64,000 bases of DNA from Eleusine coracana subsp. coracana (GCA_032690845.1 CM064424.1:33119969-33183968), one strand, 5' to 3'. Counted from the stretch's first letter, positions 1 to 12,494 are shown. The notes: a model not told the origin generated them from the letters alone. Translations and numbers: made by a program.

Positions 1-299
1 TGTTGCGGGCTTGCTCAAGCATACTCCACAATTCAGCACAAGTGCGCTCCTCATCATCACTGTCATCACTACTCTCATCCTCACTCTCCCCAAGTTGGCT
101 CGAAGCCATAAGGCACGTGGGAGGAGGAACAAGAGCACGTGGTGATGTGGTCTTGATCATGGCTAGGCCGGCCACTTCTTCATCACTTGAGGAGGTGGAC
201 TCATCACTTGAGTTGTTGCTGTCCACTCCCCGCAAGTGCCTTGGGAGAGAACTTCTTGTAGTCTTGGGGCTTGCCTTTGCCTTGGGCTTGTCTTTGTTG

Positions 300-1240
300 A
301 AGACTCTCATCTTTAGCTTGGCTCTGGGGTCTTCTTCTTCTTCTTAACTGAATCTTGTGACTTGAATGCTTCTCTCTTGGGCTTTGGGCACTCACGAACA
401 AAGTGATTCTTCGAGCCACAATGAAGCACTTGCCCCGGGACTTGGAAGTGAACTTGTTCTTGAAGGTCTTCATTTTCTTCATGAGAAGAGCCAAGTCCTC
501 GGTCAAGTCACCTCATCATCATCTCATCTCATCATTGGGTCCACCTTCTTGCCTTTCTTGCTCTTGCTTGATTCTTGCTTGTCAGCTTGTAGAGCAAGGT
601 TGGATGGTTGAGGATCATCCATCCCTAGCTGGTAGCTCTCGAAGGCGGTGATCTTGCCAAGTACATCCTTCATCGTCTTGGTCTTGAGGTCACTCTGCAA
701 GATGTATGTGATGATGGACTCATACTTGGGGTCTTTGAAAAGCTTCAAGAATTTTCTGATGACCTCCACGGGCTTGAGCTTGAAATCATCCCCAAGTGCA
801 TGATCTCCTCCACTAGCACATGAAAATGAGAATACAAAACATTAGCTCTCTCATGTGGCAATCTAGCAAAGTTATCATACTTGTTCTTCAGCATAGTATC
901 TTTCCTCTTTGACATCACTAGTACCGTCGTGGATACTTTGAATCTCAGTCTAGATACCATGTGCTATTGAACTAGCATCCAATCTAGCAAACACATCCTT
1001 CGAGATGAATGAGAACAAAGCATTCTTGGCCTTAGCGTTGTTCTAAATAAAGTCAGGCTGTAGAAGGTTAGCATCCGCATCGGACTCATGGGTCACCGTC
1101 CATATCTCTGGATCAAGGGACTCAAGGTAGGCTTGCATACGAGCCTTCCAATACCCAAGTCCTCCCTATCGAATATGGGAACACTTCCCACCTTTCTGGC
1201 ATCCTTACTCAAGGCAGAGAAGCCTCAAATTGAGCATGTG
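300..1240 (-). pseudogene. Ty1/copia gag remnant (SIRE-like, tentative)
   Basis: This is the gag (nucleocapsid precursor) of a copia element read on the minus strand, starting just inside the primer binding site. A DUF4219-type start with a 'YWKARM' motif lies near 1,150-1,170. A UBN2-like helical region follows, in open pieces at 745-960 and 524-769. A lysine-rich tail contains a CCHC zinc knuckle at about 395-435. Known of the family: the knuckle binds element RNA during packaging. Seen here: stops near 950 and 1,050, frame changes between the pieces, and a one-base loss inside the knuckle that puts its second cysteine and histidine out of frame, so no functional Gag can be made. Pol would lie to the left, outside the window. 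The copia call is firm; the SIRE/Maximus lineage is only likely. Confidence 0.75.
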
Positions 1241-1253
1241 GCTCTGATACCAA
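1241..1253 (-). other. Primer binding site, initiator-Met tRNA type
   Basis: Read on the minus strand the site is TGGTATCAGAGC, the standard plant primer binding site for initiator methionine tRNA. It lies one or two bases inside the LTR edge at 1,255. It fixes the orientation of the copia element and marks the LTR to its right as the 5' LTR. Confidence 0.85.
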
Positions 1254-1254
1254 T

Positions 1255-2397
1255 TGTAAGGACCAAAGGCCTACCAAGAGGGGGGGGTGAATCGGTAGCC
1301 GACCACGAATCCAAATACTTCAGTTTCACGCTTCTAAAAACCTAAAAAAATGTTGCAACCTAAACAATTCTAGTAGACCAAGACCCTAGACATGCTAGTG
1401 TTGATGATGCAAAGCAAGAGCAGAAGCTAAACACACTAGCCTATGCAAGCCACAAGTTACCCTATCACTAGAGCACACAATTGCGGAATAGTAAAGAGAG
1501 GTCAAGGAATGCTCATGATTTTTTTGCCGAGGTCTCGGAAGGATGGCGCCTTCCTTACTCCTCGTTGGATGACTCTCGCCGGAGTCCTGGTCCCTCCCGC
1601 CACCAAGTGGAGTTCTTGCCCACGAGCCCGCAATCACTCCTTGAGTGAAGACACCGTCTGCGTCACCGCTGCACAAAGCACAAGCTCGCCTCCCTCGAGA
1701 ACTTGCTGAACTCCCCGAGCCAGCACGGGCGCTCACTATTGATACCCCTTCCAACGGCGGGCTCAAACCATGTACAAACTTGTGACAGCCTTCACAACCA
1801 ATAACGATAGGCTCGATCACCGACACCTAATCGGTCTAGGTCTCACCATAGACAGCAGTAACAACCTAGATCACCCTCAAGGACACCCTAGTCTTACATG
1901 TGCAAGATCACTCCATGTTACTCTCACTAGCACTCTCAAGATATCCAATATCCTCTCCTAGTGCTCTCCTCTTTTCCTCTTTGACCTTACCAATTATCCT
2001 CAGGTATTCCTCTAGCCAAGAGAGGTCTCCAAGACCCCAACAATAAAGTTATATAAGCCTCCAACATCAAACTAGTCGTTGTTCCACGAAATTGCCTTTT
2101 TGGACACACTGACCGGACTGTCCGATCACTCTATAATGGCTCTCTCCAACTGTCAGCTTCTTTATCCAGGCAGTCCCTGTCCAGTCACTGGACCGGACCA
2201 TCCAGTCCACTTTCTCTCTCTATTCCAGGAAGGTCTGCAAACTACATCCTCTCTGTCATCCCTGCACTCCTACAGACTCGACCGTCCGGTCAGCAGACCA
2301 GACCGTCTGGTCTGTATGAAGTCTCCTATAGACAGAGTCCTTGCTCCTCGTGCTATGTCCTAGAAAACTCCACATGGTGACCGTACAGTCCGGTCAC
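1255..2397 (-). mobile_element. Truncated copia 5' LTR
   Basis: The inner edge starts TGTAAGG next to the primer binding site. A related LTR, complete, lies at 59,542-61,312 in the opposite orientation, and only about 1.1 kb of its 1.77 kb is present here. A TATATAA box on the minus strand lies at about 2,048-2,056. Beyond it, 2,100-2,395 holds repeated copies of a palindrome-like ACCGGAC..GTCCGGT motif. The U3 end is missing: near 2,397 the sequence changes abruptly to gypsy reverse transcriptase, so the element was cut by a deletion or recombination. ORFs inside the LTR have no protein-like features. Confidence 0.75.
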
Positions 2398-3392
2398 CTA
2401 CAAAAGTTATTAAAAGAGTATCAGGATTTCTTTGCTTGGGATTATTCTGAGATTCCCGGTCTATGTCGATCTATAGTTGAACATCAGTTGCCCATCAAGT
2501 CTGGATATCGACCTTACAAGCAGCCTTTGAGAAGAATTCATCCAAAGATCTTTGATGATGTCAAGGCTGAGATTACCAAATTATATGATACTAAATTTGT
2601 TAGGCCTTGCCGATATCTAGAGTGGGTTTCAAATATTGTGCCCATTTCCAAGAAGTGTGACAAGTTGAGAGTTTGTATCGATTTTCACCAATTAAATAGA
2701 GCTACTCCAAAAGATGATTATCCAAGGCCGATAGCAGATCTTCTAGTCGATGCAGCAACAGGACATAGAATTGTTAGTTTTACGGATGGTAATGTTGGTT
2801 ATAATCAGATTTTCATGGCAGAAGAGGATATCCAGAAGGCTACTGTCAGGTGTCCAGGAGCGATTGGGTTATACGAAAGGGTGGTCATGACGTTTGTATT
2901 GAAGAATGCTGGAGCCACATACCAGAGGGCCATGACTTATATATTCCATAATCTAATCAGCAGGTTAGTGGAAATTTATATTGATGATATAGTGGTTAAA
3001 TCTAAAAGAATAAAAGATCATATAGCCGATTTGTAGGAAATTCTCGAGAGAACTAGGAAGTATGGTTTGAAGATGAATCCGAAAATGTGCTTCCGTTGTA
3101 TCAGTTGGTTAGTTTTGTGTTTCATTGTGCTTGAAAGGAGGATTGAAGTTGGGCCGAAGAGCATGAAAGCTGTTAATGACATTGAGCCACCGGTTAAGAA
3201 CTTCAATCTTTGATCAGCAAAGTAAATTTCATCAGAAGATGTATTTCAAACTGGTCCGAGAAACTCATTGTGTTTACTCCATTATTGAAGTTACAAGCGA
3301 ATCAAAGGTTTGTGTGGGAAGCAGAACACGGGAAAGCTTTAGATGATATCAAGCAGTATTTCGTTTCCCCACCAGTGTTGGTGCCACCATGA
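2398..3392 (+). pseudogene. Tat-D reverse transcriptase, 5'-truncated
   Basis: This is the reverse transcriptase of a Tat-lineage Ty3/gypsy element; it copies element RNA into DNA inside the virus-like particle. Homology begins abruptly at the pre-RT 'KEYQDFFAW' motif, so gag and protease are missing. The core is visible to the polymerase motif at about 2,977-3,000, which reads YIDDIVVKS with both catalytic aspartates. In-frame stops follow at 3,034-3,036, 3,211-3,213 and 3,390-3,392, the last two in the thumb/connection region. An open frame from 2,341 to 3,036 starts inside the copia LTR, so its first ~20 codons are chimeric and not part of the enzyme. It is a dead copy; several expected residues look substituted (for example FTDGNVGY where the family has a Leu-Asp-containing motif). 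Confidence 0.8.
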
Positions 3393-3639
3393 GAAGGATT
3401 ACCTTTCAAGCTTTATCTTGTGACTGATAAAAAGTCGATTGGGTCAACTTTAATTCAAGAACAAGATGGTAAAGAAATAGGTGTTTTACTTGAGTCAAAG
3501 ATTGATTGATGCTGAAACCAGGTACATAGAAATTGAAAAATTATGTTTATGTTTGTATTTTTCGTGTGTGAAGTTGAGGCATTATATTATCGACCGAGTG
3601 TGTGGTGGTTTGCAAAGCCGATGTCGTTAAATATATGCT

Positions 3640-4140
3640 ATCGGCTCCTATTTGAAAAGGGAAAATTTGTAAATGGATGCTTGCTCTAGCCGAATATGAT
3701 CTTACTTATGAATCTGCTAAAGTTGTTAACAATCAAGTGCTAGCTGATTTGGTTGTTGAGCACTGCGGTTCTGAAGTATCGATGGTGGAGCTGGTACCAT
3801 GGTTATTATTCTTTGATGGATCTGTTTGCAAGAACGGCTGTGGTATCGGGCTCGTGATCAAATCGCCTCGGGGGGTGGGGGGGGGGGAGAGATTTGAGTT
3901 TGCATTCGCTGTTGAGGTATTGACTAATAATCAGACTGAATATACAACTGTGCTTAAGGGGTTACAGATAATGAAAGAAGCTGGAGTCGAATGCGTCAAG
4001 ATCGTGGGAGATTCATTACTGGTGCTTGGGCAGCTTGCAGGAGAATTTAAATGCATGGATGATGTGTTATGACTATTTCATGCCAAGTGTCAAAGTGTAT
4101 TGCAACACATTAAAATAGTAAGATTCAAGCATGTCCCAAG
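3640..4140 (+). pseudogene. Tat-D RNase H
   Basis: This is an RNase H domain of the Tat type, which degrades the RNA strand of the RNA-DNA hybrid. The segment 3,677-4,072 encodes the linker followed by 'FDGSVCKNGCGIG', carrying the first catalytic aspartate, and 'TEYTTVLKGL', carrying the glutamate. A third aspartate is in 'VGDSLLV'. A G-rich run at 3,872-3,887 looks expanded and adds glycines in a conserved loop. The frame ends in a TGA near 4,070. Upstream, the stretch 3,393-3,640 shows RT-RNase H connection homology with stops. Confidence 0.7.
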
Positions 4141-4299
4141 AGAGCAGAATTTGGAGGCAAATGATTGGAATTGGGTTATCAAATGAACGATGGTGAGGTT
4201 ATTGTTGATATCGCTGATGTCGATGAAGAAGATTGGAGATCTAGGATTATTCAGTATCTTAGGGATCCAACTCAACTAGTGCCTTAGAAGATTCGGTAC

Positions 4300-5455
4300 A
4301 TGGCTTTGAGGTATGTTTTGTTAGAAGAAAAACTTTATTATGGAAACAATTGATGGTGTATTATTAAGAAGTTTGAATCAAGAAGGGGCCAAAGTCATTA
4401 TGTGTGAAGCTCACGAAGGCATATGTGGTACACATCAATTGTCTCAAAAGATAAGGTGGTTGTTAAAGAGGATTGGATACTATTGGGACTATGCTGGAAG
4501 ATTGCTTCCAATATTATAAAGGATGTCAAGATTGTTAGAAGTTGGGGCGATATAGAGGAGCACCAGCATAGGCTATGAATCCAATCATTAAGCAGTGGCC
4601 TTTTGGAGGTTGGGGTATGGATATGATTGGCCAAATTTATCCAGCATCAAGCAAAGGTCATAAATACATTCGGGCAGCTACAGATTACTTCACGAAGTGG
4701 GTTGAAGCAGTGCCTATGAAGAATGTTACTACTAGCGATATGATCAACTTTGCGAAGGATCATACTATATATCGATTTGGCATGCCGCAGACTATTACCA
4801 ATGACCAGGGTTCTGTATTTAATTCAGAAGGTTTCAAAGTGTTTGATAGTATGGGAATCAAGCATTTGAATTCATTGTCATATTACGCTCAAGCCAATAG
4901 TCAAGTAGAAGCATCCAACAAGAGTTTGATTAAGTTGATTAAGAGGAAGATAGATGAACAGCCCAAGAAGTGGCACATGACATTGGCTGAGTCTTTATGG
5001 GCATACAGGATGGCTTGTCATGGGTCAAATAAAGTGCCACCTTATCAGCTGGTTATGGGTATGAGGCAATTTTACCTTGGGAAACAAATCTAGGGTCCAG
5101 AAGGATGGAGATGCAAGATCAGTTATCAACCGATGATTACAGGCAGGTTATGTTAGATGAATTAGAAGATGTCGTACAACATCGGATGAAGGCCCTGGAA
5201 AATATTCAAGAAATAAGGCCCGTGTGTCTAGGTTTTATAATAAAAAGCTAGTGCCCAAAAGTTTTTTGGAGGGAGACCTTGTCTAGAAATTAATCATGCC
5301 TATCGGCTCTAGAGATAGTCATTTTGGAAAATGGTCACCGACTTGGGAGGGTCCATTTAAAGTGAGCCGATGTGCACCTGGCAACACATATTTCCTATGA
5401 GGGTTGGATGGAGAAAAATTTAAGGAGAGTGATTAATGGTAATATTGAAACAATA
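4300..5455 (+). pseudogene. Tat-D integrase
   Basis: Integrase inserts the element cDNA into chromosomal DNA. The zinc-binding HHCC region is at about 4,395-4,560 in broken frames (a 'CEAHEGICGTH' motif is legible). The catalytic core is open at 4,575-5,093, with acidic residues in 'GMDMIGQI', 'TNDQGSVF' and 'VEASNKSL', so the D-D-E triad is present. A TAG at 5,091-5,093 ends it. The C-terminal DNA-binding part continues to about 5,455 with many stops, with 'EGDLV' and 'WEGPF'-like patches still readable. The stops rule out activity. Confidence 0.8.
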
Positions 5456-6408
5456 TCATCTGAGTGTTTGGATTGGTTCATGATTTCGTCGTTAATCGAT
5501 AGGCGATATTTTGAGTATCGCGCTTGAGTAATAAGAGCCGATGGTGATGCATCAACTTAAGATGGCCTATATTTAAATATCGCCCTTAGCAAGAAAAATA
5601 TAAACAATGGGCACAAAGTATGGATAATATATTCATTCAATGGTGATAGGAAAAGTATAGATGTCCATTAGTACAAGGTGAAGATGAGTAGATCTCGTAG
5701 GTAATCGATTTCTTAGAGATCTATTCTCCTATTACAGCTAAGGGATAAAGATGTAATCATTACTACCCCAAGTGCAAGAAAAAGAATGCATGCTTAAGGA
5801 AAAAGGTAGTTCAACAACTTCCTCTTCTTTCACGGGAGAATAACACTGTCATCAGACATTACACGACGCACAAGGGGAAGAGAGGGTCACCTCGCCGATG
5901 CCATTCTTCATGATTGGGTCGTCCGAAGATAACTAGTAAGTTGATTTTTGGCGCGAGGGCAGCTGCGGGCTTTAGATTGAAGGAATCACTCTGGGCGTAG
6001 GAGAAGCAAAAGGTATTCGCCATAGAGAACTTAGCAGATTCGGGGATAGATGATATTTTTCTAGCAGAGCTCTCAAAAGAAGACCCATGGAAGGTGTCGA
6101 GATAAAGGAAGGAAACCAGTCGAGGGAGCACAATTTATAGGATCTAGACCTGACCTTTGAAGAATCCAAACACCACTCTGCCTAAATTTGGGGAATAGGA
6201 AGTGAAGAGTTTGAGGAGAAAGATAAGAACGAGGATGGTCCAAAAGGAAGACCAGCAGTCAAGGCAACACAGAGAGACAGTGAGCTGCAATTAGAAGGAT
6301 GTGAACGGTTTGGGAGGGTTACTAAAAATGAAGTTTGATTGCGGTGGCTCATCAATAAGATGTGCGGTAAACGAGGAGATAAATTTGGTGCATGAAGTAT
6401 TTCGTACC
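5456..6408 (+). other. Tat-D spacer between pol and 3' LTR
   Basis: No sense coding region is recognisable. Tat elements often carry an antisense accessory ORF in this interval. Here a TATAAATTG box reads on the minus strand at 6,132-6,140, and short minus-strand open frames follow at 5,972-6,169 and 5,859-6,131, but neither resembles a known domain. My reading is that this is the promoter end of a lost antisense gene, by analogy with Tat-A. The evidence is weak. Confidence 0.35.
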
Positions 6409-6427
6409 CCAAACTTGGGGGGCATGT
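6409..6427 (+). other. Polypurine tract of Tat-D
   Basis: A purine-rich run with six consecutive G residues (TTGGGGGG at about 6,415-6,422) lies immediately before the LTR start. It primes plus-strand DNA synthesis, and it identifies the adjacent LTR as the 3' LTR of a plus-strand element. Confidence 0.75.
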
Positions 6428-7668
6428 TGTTGACACCAAAATTCGACGGACCCTGTTGTCAGCGAAATAAGGGTGGAGTTGGCTGAGCCAGAAGAGGACC
6501 AGTGGCCGAAAGGAGGAAAAGCGGGCCCCTATGGGGATATTTGTCTTTTCTAATTGTTAGCTTTGAATTTACTTTAAATTTAGTCGATTTGTTTCAAAGT
6601 CCCGACCGAGTCGGGTTAAAACTTCTTGCATGAGGTTATAAATATGTAATAGGATCTGTACGATGAGAACAACACATTCGTTCAATACAATTTGGCACAT
6701 CGCCAACCTTTCCTACTCGACAAAACCCTTGTCTCGCGCGGGCTACATCAGCTCTGATCTCGGTGAGAGACTTGGATTAGTCACCTTGGTAATTCTATCA
6801 ATCTCAACTAGTACTTTCTTATTAATTTGATATTCTAGTTGCTATCGTTAGAATTGCTAGTTGTCCGGTAATTAGATCTGTTTGATGCTTGTTTTATCAT
6901 CCCTAATTACAATATTGTCTTGGTTGAAGCCGATCTATTGTAATCCTGGTAGATTTTATAATTATTATATAGATCTGTTATTCGAGTCACTCTTTCAATT
7001 TTGTCTAAATAGGTTAATTTAGCTCCAATTCTGTGTTTGAACACTGTCTCGATTAAGTTCGATTTGTTTGAATCAGCATAGCCGCATCAACTTTGATCTG
7101 ATGTTGGGCTGATACGGTTAGATCTGACCTACTTATAGGTGAAGTCAATAGGGTTCTGTCAGGATGTTTAACCGATAGGTTATCAAGGTTCAATCGACTT
7201 TCTGGTACTTAATTGATGATAGCTTTCACGGTGACAGTCATTTGCCCCCTTTATTTGAGATAAGTTAGATCTGCAATTATGTGCGTATTTGCAATACCAG
7301 CTAATCAGATCTATCAACTTGACACCATCGATGGAGCAAGTACATGCATGTTTACTATAGAATTATCGACTCAACTCTATCGACTTTGGTCCTTCACGTC
7401 TACCTGGCCAGTTGCTTCACAAATACTATAGGTTATCGACTCTGACCGGTCGACTTGAATCTTCATCGGCATTTATGATCTCATGAATAGTGATTATCGG
7501 CTTTCTTCATTGGCATATCCTAGGCCGAATGACCCGCGTTATCTGACTATTTGTCTCTCTGTTGATTTGCAGGGAAAATCCATTGGCACGCCCTGGTTTT
7601 TTGTATTGAGCCTGCACTAGAGTTAAGCAGATCTCCCAAGTCACGTGTGAAGATTTTCGATGTCAACA
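6428..7668 (+). mobile_element. Tat-D 3' LTR
   Basis: A 1,241-bp LTR begins TGTTGACA and ends TGTCAACA, a perfect 8-bp terminal inverted repeat. A promoter-like TATAAATA lies at about 6,638-6,645. The 5' LTR and the 5' half of the element are missing, so no target duplication can be tested. Confidence 0.8.
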
Positions 7669-7853
7669 AGTATTTTGTCCAAGTAACCGCTTTGGATGGA
7701 ATGGCAAACATTTGGTGAAGCCTCTACACCAAGTTCAATAACAGAAATCACGTCGTGGGAGGCACAGTCCAAGTGAGCACTCGGAGGCTGCCTATGGGCA
7801 AGATTCAAGTTACCACTCGGAGATAATATCTATGTCTGAAGCCGACACTATGC
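7669..7853. other. Short unassigned segment between Tat-D and Tekay
   Basis: These 185 bp hold no ORF of interest. Repeated 'CACTCGGAG' motifs resemble non-coding parts of Tat elements, so it may be the flank into which Tat-D inserted. Confidence 0.3.
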
Positions 7854-10800
7854 TAGTGACGCCCCTTCCCGGAGGATCGAGGTCTCGACAGTGCTGATAG
7901 CGCAGATACTTGATAATACAACATTGGTCCAAATTTAAGTTGAATATTACATGAATACGATGTTTCAGAGTGCAGCGGAATATACAAGTTCATGAATGTT
8001 TTAAAAACAGCGGAAGCGATAACGTTAAGGACTACGAGCTTGACGATGCAGCATAGTAATGGTTCATGCCTGAAGAACCATCACTCTGGCAACACACAAC
8101 ATCACTGTGGCGGCAAGTCGGACTCCCAGTGGGCAGTCCAACCCTCAGGGACCTGCATGTCCCAAGGCAGCACATCTACAGGCAACCCTATTTCTTCATT
8201 ACCTGAAAAACCAATGCCACAAAGCCTAAGTACTAATTACTCAGCAAGACTTACCCGTCGTGCACCTAGACATGCACAAGCTCTAATAGGTGGCTTGTTG
8301 GAAAGGACTCGCACTAAGCAACCTATTAGTTCTATCAAGTTTTATTTGCCAATTTAATGGGTTGAACTGAAATGTAACTTTAGTGGCAACAACAAGATAA
8401 TAGAACAATACATAAAGTAAGTACAACAGAAGAGTAGGAATAATCATAATCAACAATAAACATCATAATCAATTTCCAAGTATCAAGTGCAACTACGTGA
8501 CTGGCACGGGTGACCAAGCGGTACTCATTACTACGAGGGACAGCAATTGCAATCGATTTACACCACCTGGGAAAACCCGAGATGCACGACACATACGCAC
8601 CAATTAAGGTCGTATATGGCAACCTTTCGCAAGAAAAGCACCTACACCTCCACCCGGGTTTGGTGTCGTCGAGTGGGCATGCCGTTCTTCCAACAGTACT
8701 TCATGGTGTGAACCGCCCACACCAGCAGCAGGAGGGTCAATGACCAACGTACCTTAACCATCCTCAATGCAAGTGACCTTTAATGCTACATTGGTTTACT
8801 AGTGCTCATAAGCTAGCATGCATTCGGTACTGTTCAATACTTGAACAAGGGGCCGACCATGGATGGGTCCTAGGTTCGACAAGGCAGGGCTACCACAGCC
8901 AACACCCATGTGTTGCTACAACCTACACATGCATTATCTCTGCCCGGTCATAATATAAAATAAACTTCTTTTAATAATTCCCGTTCCAGTGGTCAAGTTC
9001 ATTCCTTAGTATTAATAATACCTTCTTAACGAGACTAGCCATTACTAAGCATAGTGTGATAGTACCGATCCTACCAAGTTATAAGACAATAGCATAGGTC
9101 ATTTGGATATCATGCAAGGTGGGTTTCAATCAACTCCTATGACCTAATGCAACAATAAGTATAGACACTAGTATTATTGTAAACTAGCAAGATTTTTAAG
9201 AAGGCGAATGCAAATCGGGGCTTGCCTGGATCAACACTAGTGTTAGCAACTTCTACTTCCTGCTCTTGAGGGTCAACGTCCTTCTGAAAATCATATTCTT
9301 GCTCCTGCTTGTCGTTGCCTATATGATAGTATGGTATTTAACGGCATTAGCGAAATACCGTTGGATGCAATGACATGATGCATGCAAGCACATCATGTTT
9401 TAATGTCAATTAAAATTATTTTATGTTCTCGAAGCCATATGCTTCAGAGAAGGTGGGTTGTTAATTAAGATTTTAGGTATATATATTCTTTATGCAATTA
9501 AATAAGGTAAATAAGTGACATGGGCAATTAATTAATTAGCAAAACAAATTTATGTTTCTGGACATGGGTAAATAAGTGACATGGGCAATTAATTATTTTA
9601 TGTTGCCTAGAATTAATTTATGTTTCTGGCATTAGTGCTTTTTGTGCCATGTGGCAAGGGCAGATTATTTACAGAATAATTACTAGGATTAATCTAAGCA
9701 AAAACCCTAAATAAATTCTAGAGCATAATATAATTCATATTTTATTAGGATTTAATTCATGTGGTAGATGTTCATGTGTTTACTTAGCATGCCAAAAATC
9801 AAGATTTAATTCCATTCCTAGAATGGTGAATTAATTGGTGTTTGGACAATTAAATGAATCAATAAAATTATATGAACAGAGACATTGATTTGACATTTTA
9901 CTAAATTAGAGTACCTCAGTGTGAATCTAACAAAATTTGTTTCAGCAAAAATGGGTTTGAATTCAATTTACTATGAGTTTTCAAAGTTAAAAGCATTTTT
10001 TGGCCTTTTCCTAGTGTTTCTGGTTTTATGGGCTGCGATGTAGGCGCCAGCTCGGTGCCACGCAAGCGACATGTCGGCACCACATGGGCGACAACGAAGC
10101 TACCAGCAGGCTTGCCAGAGCAGGGCGGCGCTCAGTTGGGAGTTCGCTGTGCGGCTCTGCGCGGGGTGAAAGCTCGCTGCAGGGGAATCAAGGTGGAGGG
10201 GTTGGTGAGGTTTACAAGATCAGAGGCTCACCGGGGAAGGGTCAGCAACGAGGAGCGGTGAAAGGCGACCTTTGATGATGTCGCGAGTTGGATAGAGGGC
10301 ACCAAATAAAACACCGTCTGTTCCTAAAGCTTCACGGGGACGAGGCGATTACCGGTAGCAAGATGGTTGGCGTCGAGGAGCACCGGAGCATAGAGCTCAC
10401 CGTGGAGGCGATGACGATTGGCCAAGAACAGGGCAACGACAGGGAAAATTTGAGAACGTCAGCTACCTTGCACAAGAATTCCAAGGAAAAACCAGTTAGG
10501 CGCGCTTGGCAAAGAGTTGTGCACGAAGATGAGGAGAAAAGAGGAGGTGAGGCTCACCAACGGCCGGGAATTTGGGCTACCACCGATGGAGTTTGCCGGA
10601 GATTGATTTCCTATGCCCGAGCAAATTCCGTTAGATTATCGATGGGAATAAGGCCTTAGCAAGGTGTGGGAGGGAGAAGATGATGTAGATATGGCCCAAT
10701 CTTCCAAGAGGTAAGGCGATAAACTCGAATTTGGGGAACTCGGAGTCGACGACCCGGCTTGAATCAGACATGATCCAACCCCGCAACCGTTACACCAAGC

Positions 10801-12396
10801 ACAACTTGATTGTTCCTGCAAGCGAAATCGAGAACACAAGCAAGAGAGGATAAACACGCAATCTGAAATTGCAAATATGGATGAAGAGAATCACAAGAAA
10901 AGGTTCAAGCTCTGAACACAAAAGGACTAATCGCCACAGTGGTGTAGAACAAGAACAGGGGCCCTGGATTACTGTAAAAGGACTTGTCGCCACAGTTACA
11001 ATAATTCGATCAAGTTTCTCTCTGGAAAACTGAACTAAACAAAACCCAAAACTAAAAGACAGTGGCTACTGAGTTTATGTAGGAAACAAAGACGTTCTAG
11101 GGTTGGGGGCGACCAGGGGGGCGCCCACAACATGGGCTTAAGGCCCGACATGATACATGGCCAAGTTGGCCCAAAATAGGTGGTGCAGCACCTTGTCATG
11201 GTCACATATTATGACTCACAACCCTTCTGGAGCTAGGACCAGAACCAAAACGACGGCGTCATCGTCCCCTTTCCAACGCATCAAAGAACTCCTCATTTGG
11301 ATGTCCGATGTGGGAGATATCATCAAAACCGTGAAGGGGTGTCGGCTGAATCCGAGACGAACGTGGCGACCGAGTTGGTGACAACTTGTAACTTGGGGAA
11401 GGCCATGATATGCGCGTATCCAGCATGGTGATGTCCTCATCAGAAGGGAATGAGTACGCATTGGTTTGAGGTATCGGTGAGGTTCGGTGGTGATGGGTGA
11501 GCAGGGTAGCAAGGTCACGCTCAGGGCAGCAATGGCAAAGAATGGGGAGGGAGAAAAGGACACGGGAGGATATCTTAACGACTAAGAGGGAATCCGGGGT
11601 GGGGTGGCTCAGGGTCGCGCTAGGTCAGCACATCGAATTGTGTAGAAGAGGCGACAGGAGTGGCAGGGTGCATGGGTTGGGCGAGCGAGCACGCAGCAGC
11701 CATGTTAGCGAGCAGAGTGGCCGAAATTAAGGACGGGGTGGCGTCCGTAGCTGGGGAAACGGGGAGAGAGAGAGAGCAGACGGGGTGGCGTCCGTAGCTG
11801 GGGAATGTTGACGCCCTATTGCAACGTGGAGTCCCGAGGGGGGGAGGCAGGCATGCTGGCATGCAGCAGAGAGGCAGGCATCAGCATGGGGCTCTACGCC
11901 AGTGAGGAGGAAGAAGAAGGAGATCTCCCTCTACGCCCCCAAAGTTTCATATCTTCACAACTACGTCCTTGGCTCAGTTTAATTCAGTTTAAAATAGCTA
12001 GAAAATTTCAAAAATGGTAAAAATTGGTGTGCTAGCTATTTAAATAGTGGAGAACACTCTGGTGAAGTTTATTTGTGTATTTCATAAAAATATTTTTAGA
12101 AATTAATAATTGCCTTAAATTGATGCTTAAGCATTAATTAATTAATTATGGCTTTTGCAATTCAGATAAAATGCTCAATAAATTCATAATGTTTTAATTT
12201 ACTGTTACTAAGTTGTTTATGAAATTAATTGGCATAAGTTGGATTGAAATTTTTGGGTTGTTTCAATAACTTGGTTGCAGGGTTTTTATTTGCCTAGAAT
12301 TAATTCAATGGGTGGCCTCTATCATTTCATGCTATGCATTTCATGATTTGTGCTTAACATGCTTGTTAAACAGAAGTGAGACCCCTGGGTGTCACA
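7854..12396 (-). mobile_element. Tekay 3' LTR
   Basis: On the plus strand the LTR ends GGGTGTCACA at 12,396, followed by the polypurine tract complement. At the left it matches the other copies from TGACGCCCC; the terminal dinucleotide there is altered (CTAGTGACG where the other LTR has CTGTGACG), so the exact edge is uncertain by about three bases. A partial local duplication of 'gacatgggcaattaatta' lies at about 9,517-9,590. ORFs within it (for example 10,288-10,659) are not conserved between LTR copies. Confidence 0.85.
10681..11442 (-). mobile_element. Solo CRM-type LTR inside the Tekay LTR
   Basis: This 762-bp block is absent from the same position of the right Tekay LTR, where GAGAAGG runs straight into GAATG near 23,470. 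Read on the minus strand it begins TGATGAGGACATCAC and ends CATCA, like the LTRs of the CRM-type element at 26,218. It is flanked by GAAGA (10,676-10,680) and GAAGG (11,443-11,447), a target duplication with one change. So a CRM-type element inserted after Tekay and then lost its body by LTR-LTR recombination. It is a relative of the 26,218 element, not the same family copy, because its internal sequence differs. Confidence 0.7.
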
Positions 12397-12413
12397 GCCC
12401 TCCCTCCTTAAAG
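12397..12413 (-). other. Tekay polypurine tract
   Basis: On the minus strand this reads TTTAAGGAGGGAGGGC directly before the 3' LTR start TGTGACACC. It is the plus-strand primer site. Confidence 0.75.
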
Positions 12414-12494
12414 AAATCTCATCCCGAGATTATGAACAAGGCGAACTAGAGGGAAGTACGGTGGTCGTAGTATACCTGTGTATGACGACCAAAA

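Noticed and set aside
204..347. Serine/leucine-rich plus-strand frame at the window start
   Set aside because: It is the antisense shadow of the copia gag tail.
2341..2397. An apparent N-terminal extension of the Tat-D reverse transcriptase
   Set aside because: It is copia LTR sequence joined in frame by chance.
10288..10659. 123-codon open frame in the Tekay 3' LTR
   Set aside because: The matching region of the 5' LTR (23,090-23,460) is interrupted, and the composition is that of LTR DNA.
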